From positions 1-16,447 of the forward strand of contig JAFAGX010000124.1 of assembly GCA_019237515.1 (NCBI GenBank): 16,447 nt of DNA. The letters are read 5' to 3'. Below, piece by piece: positions 13,028 to 16,447 of this stretch. Numbering within the stretch: position 1 is the stretch's first letter; each line of letters starts with the position of its first letter. The position numbers were made by a program, and so were the translations under genes. The notes under the pieces were generated by a model, which saw only the letters and a program-made list of their open reading frames with translations, had not been told where the DNA came from and searched no databases. This stretch comes from Acidobacteriaceae bacterium (GTDB taxonomy: Bacteria > Acidobacteriota > Terriglobia > Terriglobales > SbA1).

Positions 13028-13540
13028 CTAAGCGGCCCTTCTCTCCCGCGCAGCCCTCTCGTTAATTATGCTTTCGCCAATCTGGGTCAGCTTGGCGTCA
13101 GCCTGTTTTTCCTCTTCCAGGGTCTGCTCAAGAAGAGTGGCGGCTTGCTCGAAACCGAGCTGCCGTGCGAACGAGACTAGCGATCCGTACACCGCCATTT
13201 CATAGTGTTCCACCTGGTTTCCGTTCACGATCAGCGCAGCATCACGAACAGGTGAGCCGTCGTCGGTATGCGAAATCGAGTCCTTTACCGCTGAGCTCAT
13301 CTTGTCGAACACGTCATTGGAATCCGTTTCTGGCTCGACTCCAGCGACCGAGAATACCTGTTGCAGCCGTGTGATATGGTTCCGTGTTTCACCAAGATGC
13401 TGCTCGAGCGCCTGACGAAGCTCGGGCGAGCCACAGTTCTCAATCATCGTAGGTAAGCCCTTCTTGACCAATTTATCTTCGCAATCGTAGGCGTATCGGA
13501 GTTCGATCTCGAACAGATCGCGTAGGGTTTCCATCTTCAT
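13028..13540 (-). CDS. DUF892 (YciE/YciF-type) ferritin-like stress protein
   Basis: 170 aa, the family's usual size. The N-terminal helix ETLRDLFEIELRYAYDCEDKLVKKGLPTM has the DUF892 pattern. The four-helix ferritin-like core carries Glu/His metal-ligand candidates in HLGETRNHITRL (E51, H55), NQVEHYEMAVYGSL (E111, H112, E114) and LEEEKQADAKL (E142-E144). A diiron site is likely but not shown. Relatives such as E. coli YciF respond to general or osmotic stress. The ribosome-binding site AAAAGGAG (plus 13547-13554) is strong and about 6 nt from ATG. The gene is monocistronic, ending at the terminator at 12972-13004. The basic tail (ERAARERRAA) is unconserved. Confidence 0.9.
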   Translation of the reverse strand: MKMETLRDLFEIELRYAYDCEDKLVKKGLPTMIENCGSPELRQALEQHLGETRNHITRLQQVFSVAGVEPETDSNDVFDKMSSAVKDSISHTDDGSPVRDAALIVNGNQVEHYEMAVYGSLVSFARQLGFEQAATLLEQTLEEEKQADAKLTQIGESIINERAARERRAA

Positions 13541-13786
13541 AGCTCACTCCTTTTAACTGTTATGGTTTGATTCGTGCGACACGGTTGAGATGGTTGGCAC
13601 CGAGTCGGGGATGTATGAGGAAAACTCGCGGCTACGCTGAACTTAGCCCCGAGCGCACCTGCTGATTTCAATTTGAGAAGCTGGTCTGCTGCCGATGACC
13701 AAAGGTAATAATCCGGCTATGATGCCCGTCACAAAATCCGCACTTAAGGAACATTAAGCGTCGCATAACGGGATCAATCGCGTGCT

Positions 13787-13855
13787 GCAGAGCTCATAGC
13801 CAAAATTCTCATAGCTGATGATTCCCGCTTTCTGCGCAAGCCGGAATGTCGATAA
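13787..13855 (+). pseudogene. remnant of a response regulator receiver domain (N-terminus)
   Basis: The frame reads AELIAKILIADDSRFLRKPECR followed by a stop at 13853-13855. KILIADDSRFLR is the usual opening strand and acidic DD pocket of receiver domains (for example KILIADDS-x-x-R). The sequence then stops, and no phospho-acceptor segment or KP motif is found nearby. There is no start codon in frame: a stop at 13766 precedes it. A second frame continues with KLTALLDTLLSAWDEETH before a stop, but I do not recognise it. The match covers only about 12 residues, so chance is not excluded. Confidence 0.35.
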
Positions 13856-14000
13856 ACTCACTGCTCTGCTGGACACCCTGCTCTCCGCCTGGGATGAGGA
13901 AACGCACTGAACCTGCCTACTCACCAGAAGAGCTTGTGCGTGTGAGATGCATGCCCTATAGCTTGTGTTTGTCATTCTGGATACTGGGTCTAATCCCGCA

Positions 14001-14029
14001 TTGTTCGGTTCGCGGATTGTTGTCATAAT
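14001..14029 (+). promoter_or_regulatory. candidate ftsK promoter
   Basis: TTGTTC (14001-14006) and CATAAT (14024-14029; 5 of 6 to TATAAT) are spaced 17 bp apart. The -35 is weak (TTG only). Transcription would begin near 14036, giving a leader of about 60 nt to the ATG at 14096. Confidence 0.4.
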
Positions 14030-14095
14030 TGTTGAGCTCTGGCCGAAATGTGGTGCTGCGGGCGTAGGTGTCTCGCTCGGGCATTGCTACGCCAA

Positions 14096-16447
14096 ATGAA
14101 GTATCTATCACAGGCGCTTACCCCTACGAACAACCGGCGGCTCAATGAGCTGATCGGATTTGTTCTGGGTATCTCCGCGCTTCTCCTATTCCTCGCACTT
14201 GCTTCGTATTCCCCGCTCGATCCTTCTCTGAACAGCGCTTCGGTTTTGACTCCGGCGCACGGCGCCCGAAACTGGATCGGAGTTGTTGGCGCATTCATCT
14301 CGGACCTTGGCCTACAGTTTTTTGGTGTGGGTGCTTTTTTGCTTCCGCTGTTCGCGGCTTTGCTCGGGATCCGGTGGTTCCGGTCGCGACGAATCGGTTC
14401 CCCCGTTGCCAAATTCCTTGGCGCGACCTGGATCGTCATCTTCGTCCCGGCCCTGCTGGCGCTCCTGCCCGGTCACCTGCGCTGGCAAGGCGTAATTCCT
14501 ATCGAAGGTTTGTTGGGCCGGGTCGTGGGAGATTTCTTAATCCACTATTTCAATCCCGCCGGGGCAAATATTGTTTGTTTCGCCGTCCTCGCAATCGCGT
14601 TGTACTTCTCAACGGCGTTCTCGTTTTCGTCTTTGCAAGTGTGGCTGCCAACCCGCTTTGCATTCGCTATCGCTTTATGGGATCGCTACAAGGATTGGCA
14701 AGAAGCGCGCGTGAAAAAGCGAATGCAGCGCGATCTGGAGAAGCGCCGCGCAGCCCCGAAACCGGTCATTCCCACCCAACTCGTACCCACTCGAACGATT
14801 GCTCCATTGCCCGCTGAACCAGTGCAGACCGGAATCGAGCGCACGTTGCGTGAAGAACAGCCGCCGCCAGCACCAGAGATCAAGTCCTCTGCGCCTCTGC
14901 CCGCCCCCGAAGTCACTGAGCGGGCAGATAGTGCCCCGAAACCGAAGACGGTTTTGCCGCATATTGCCGGTTCATTTAAATTGCCTCCCAGTTCGCTCCT
15001 GCATCGATCTGAAGCGCAGCAGGCAATTGATGCCGGAGAACTGAAAATCCTGGCTCAGGTGCTCACGGAAAAGTATGCTGAGTTCGACATCACCGGGCAG
15101 GTGACGCAAATCAATCCTGGTCCGGTTGTCACCACTTTTGAATTCAAGCCCGAAGCCGGAATCAAATACAGCCGCATCACGAATCTTACCGATGACCTGT
15201 GTCTTGCGCTGAAAGCAGAAAGCATTCTCATTGAGCGCATGGCCGGCAAATCGACCGTCGGAATCCAAGTTCCGAATCGCGAGCGCGAAATCATCTGGTT
15301 GCGCGAGAACATCGAATCCTCGGAGTTCATCGGATCAAAATCCAAGCTGACTCTGGCGCTTGGCAAAGACATCAATGGCCGAATCGTCACCGCGGATTTG
15401 AAAGCGATGCCGCACTTGCTGATCGCCGGGTCAACCGGAACCGGCAAGAGCGTCGCCATCAATGCCATGATCATGTCAATCTTGTATAAATCGACACCCG
15501 ATCAGGTGCGCTTAATATTGGTGGATCCCAAGCGGCTCGAACTCGGCAATTACGACGGCATTCCGCATCTCTACACTCCTATCATCACCGAGCCTAAGCT
15601 CGCGGCCAACGCCCTGCGCAATGCAGTCAAAGAAATGGAGAGGCGCCTGAAACTCCTGGCGGAGAAAGGTGTCCGGAATATCGATCAGTACAACACGCTC
15701 TTCGAGGACGGCGATTCGCTCAGCCTGTTTGGCGAAAATCCTGAAGAGCGTCCGCTGCCGTACATCGTCATCATAATTGACGAATTAGCCGACCTGATGA
15801 TGCTCGATTCGGGAAACGTGGAAGAATCCATCACTCGCCTTGCACAGATGGCCCGCGCCGTGGGCATTCACCTGGTTCTTGCGACGCAGCGGCCGTCGGT
15901 TGATGTTATCACCGGGCTCATCAAAGCGAATTTCCCGGCTCGGGTTTCATTCCGCGTCGCGACCAAAGTCGATTCCCGAACCATTCTCGACGCTAATGGC
16001 GCCGAAGCCCTGCTCGGCCGCGGTGACATGCTTTATCTTCCTTCCGGCTCGGCGCGCGTCCACCGCTTGCATGCGCCATTCGTGACCGAGAAGGAAATCG
16101 CCGCCGTGGTGGAATTCTGGAGATCGCAGGCGGTGGCCGAATACGAGCAGAAGTTCCTCGAAGCTCCTAAGGAAGAGCGCGAAGATGGGGGATTGAACGA
16201 AACCGGAGAGGATGGCGAATCCGAACACGATCCGCTGTTCGAAGATGCCGTCAAATTAGTCGTAGAATTCGGCAAGGCGTCCACTTCCCTGCTGCAGCGG
16301 CGCCTGAGAATCGGCTACGGCCGCGCCGCCCATCTGATCGATCTTATGGAACGCGATGGCATTGTAGGCGCTGCCGACGGCCCCAAGCCCCGCGAAGTTC
16401 TAAAACGCCCCGACTGGCTCTCCGAAGTCGAAGAATCGTTGCGGTAG
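14096..16447 (+). CDS. ftsK: FtsK/SpoIIIE DNA translocase
   Basis: 783 aa, complete; its TAG is the last codon of the window. Four membrane helices (about 18-38, 61-92, 105-125, 156-178) anchor it in the inner membrane at the septum. A Pro/Glu-rich linker (about 205-310) follows. The motor has Walker A GSTGTGKS (445-452; K451) and Walker B IIIDELADLM (D562, E563). The C-terminal winged-helix gamma domain (about 716-775) has RLRIGYGRAAHLIDLMERDGIVG, the DNA-polarity (KOPS-type) reading element. The protein pumps chromosome ends through the division septum and activates XerCD dimer resolution. It is much shorter than E. coli FtsK because its linker is short, as in SpoIIIE. The start MKYLSQALTP is chosen by family fit. 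An upstream in-frame ATG (14048) would add 16 Cys/Arg-rich residues. Neither has a clear Shine-Dalgarno. Confidence 0.93.
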   Translation: MKYLSQALTPTNNRRLNELIGFVLGISALLLFLALASYSPLDPSLNSASVLTPAHGARNWIGVVGAFISDLGLQFFGVGAFLLPLFAALLGIRWFRSRRIGSPVAKFLGATWIVIFVPALLALLPGHLRWQGVIPIEGLLGRVVGDFLIHYFNPAGANIVCFAVLAIALYFSTAFSFSSLQVWLPTRFAFAIALWDRYKDWQEARVKKRMQRDLEKRRAAPKPVIPTQLVPTRTIAPLPAEPVQTGIERTLREEQPPPAPEIKSSAPLPAPEVTERADSAPKPKTVLPHIAGSFKLPPSSLLHRSEAQQAIDAGELKILAQVLTEKYAEFDITGQVTQINPGPVVTTFEFKPEAGIKYSRITNLTDDLCLALKAESILIERMAGKSTVGIQVPNREREIIWLRENIESSEFIGSKSKLTLALGKDINGRIVTADLKAMPHLLIAGSTGTGKSVAINAMIMSILYKSTPDQVRLILVDPKRLELGNYDGIPHLYTPIITEPKLAANALRNAVKEMERRLKLLAEKGVRNIDQYNTLFEDGDSLSLFGENPEERPLPYIVIIIDELADLMMLDSGNVEESITRLAQMARAVGIHLVLATQRPSVDVITGLIKANFPARVSFRVATKVDSRTILDANGAEALLGRGDMLYLPSGSARVHRLHAPFVTEKEIAAVVEFWRSQAVAEYEQKFLEAPKEEREDGGLNETGEDGESEHDPLFEDAVKLVVEFGKASTSLLQRRLRIGYGRAAHLIDLMERDGIVGAADGPKPREVLKRPDWLSEVEESLR

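Larger units (their letters stand above)
13541..14047. other. 507-bp intergenic region with a gene remnant
   Basis: This stretch lies between the divergent DUF892 and ftsK genes. The part near 13541-13560 holds the DUF892 ribosome-binding site. The part near 14001-14029 holds an ftsK promoter candidate. Around 13787-13855 there is a short segment that reads like the start of a response regulator. Remaining short openings on both strands show nothing recognisable. No tRNA, repeat array or terminator was found. Confidence 0.5.

Noticed and set aside
13596..13608. GGCACCGAGTCGG, identical to part of the 3' hairpin of a well-known Cas9 tracrRNA
   Set aside because: The pairing partner of the hairpin is absent (GGGATG follows), there is no Cas gene or CRISPR repeat, and a 13-base match by chance is plausible.
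13754..14026. 90-codon open frame on the - strand between DUF892 and ftsK
   Set aside because: No domain, no ribosome-binding site and composition unlike neighbouring proteins.
14048..14095. 16-codon N-terminal extension of FtsK (MWCCGRRC...)
   Set aside because: Cys/Arg-rich and unlike family N-termini; MKYLSQALTP at 14096 fits better, although neither start has a Shine-Dalgarno.

Overview
The window looks like ordinary chromosome of an acidobacterium, most likely of the Koribacter/Terriglobales kind. This is inference from gene style: a DUF1844 protein, an RsbRD-like response regulator, a four-helix-bundle S23/IVP protein, and moderately GC-rich sequence (not measured). There is no phage, plasmid or CRISPR signature. 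Fifteen protein genes can be supported. A tRNA 3' end opens the window and the stop codon of an FtsK-type translocase closes it exactly.

Layout. (1) 1-141: last 22 nt of a tRNA (probably Ser), then a clear + strand intrinsic terminator. (2) 148-1221 (-): a LeuB-like dehydrogenase of the RENTEGVY type, divergent from (3) a + strand operon at 1414-4748: ygfZ, a DUF1844 gene, a PhnP-like metallo-beta-lactamase-fold hydrolase and ribF. The first three are tightly coupled; a 7-bp-periodic repeat array separates ribF. (4) 5053-5910 (+): receiver domain plus RsbRD-like domain. (5) 5939-9917 (-): a small exported periplasmic-binding-like protein with a Pho-box-like direct repeat upstream, an EamA exporter, an OsmC-like protein, an S23/IVP four-helix-bundle protein, and a cation diffusion facilitator with a triplicated cytosolic domain. 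(6) 10066-12251 (+): exported parvulin-like foldase translationally coupled to an NAD-dependent epimerase. (7) 12305-13540 (-): family I pyrophosphatase and a DUF892 ferritin-like stress protein, the latter ending in an intrinsic terminator. (8) 13541-14095: about 550 bp mostly without genes, holding a short remnant that reads like the start of a response regulator. (9) 14096-16447 (+): complete FtsK/SpoIIIE translocase.

The least ordinary signal is a family of degenerate 7-bp-periodic repeats with a core close to ATYGGCA. It occurs four times, all at gene borders: 3757-3798, 7507-7541, 8046-8067 and 8439-8460. The last two flank the four-helix-bundle gene as an inverted pair matching at 17 of 22 positions, and the 8046-8067 copy encodes the last residues of the protein. 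This gives a compact unit of about 415 bp that looks like a small mobile or domesticated element, with the two other arrays as possible solo copies. A separate 73-bp imperfect palindrome (7548-7620) lies beside one array. Several genes (cation diffusion facilitator, ygfZ, perhaps leuB) lack a Shine-Dalgarno sequence and have a -10-like hexamer 6-13 nt before the start codon, suggesting leaderless or near-leaderless mRNAs.
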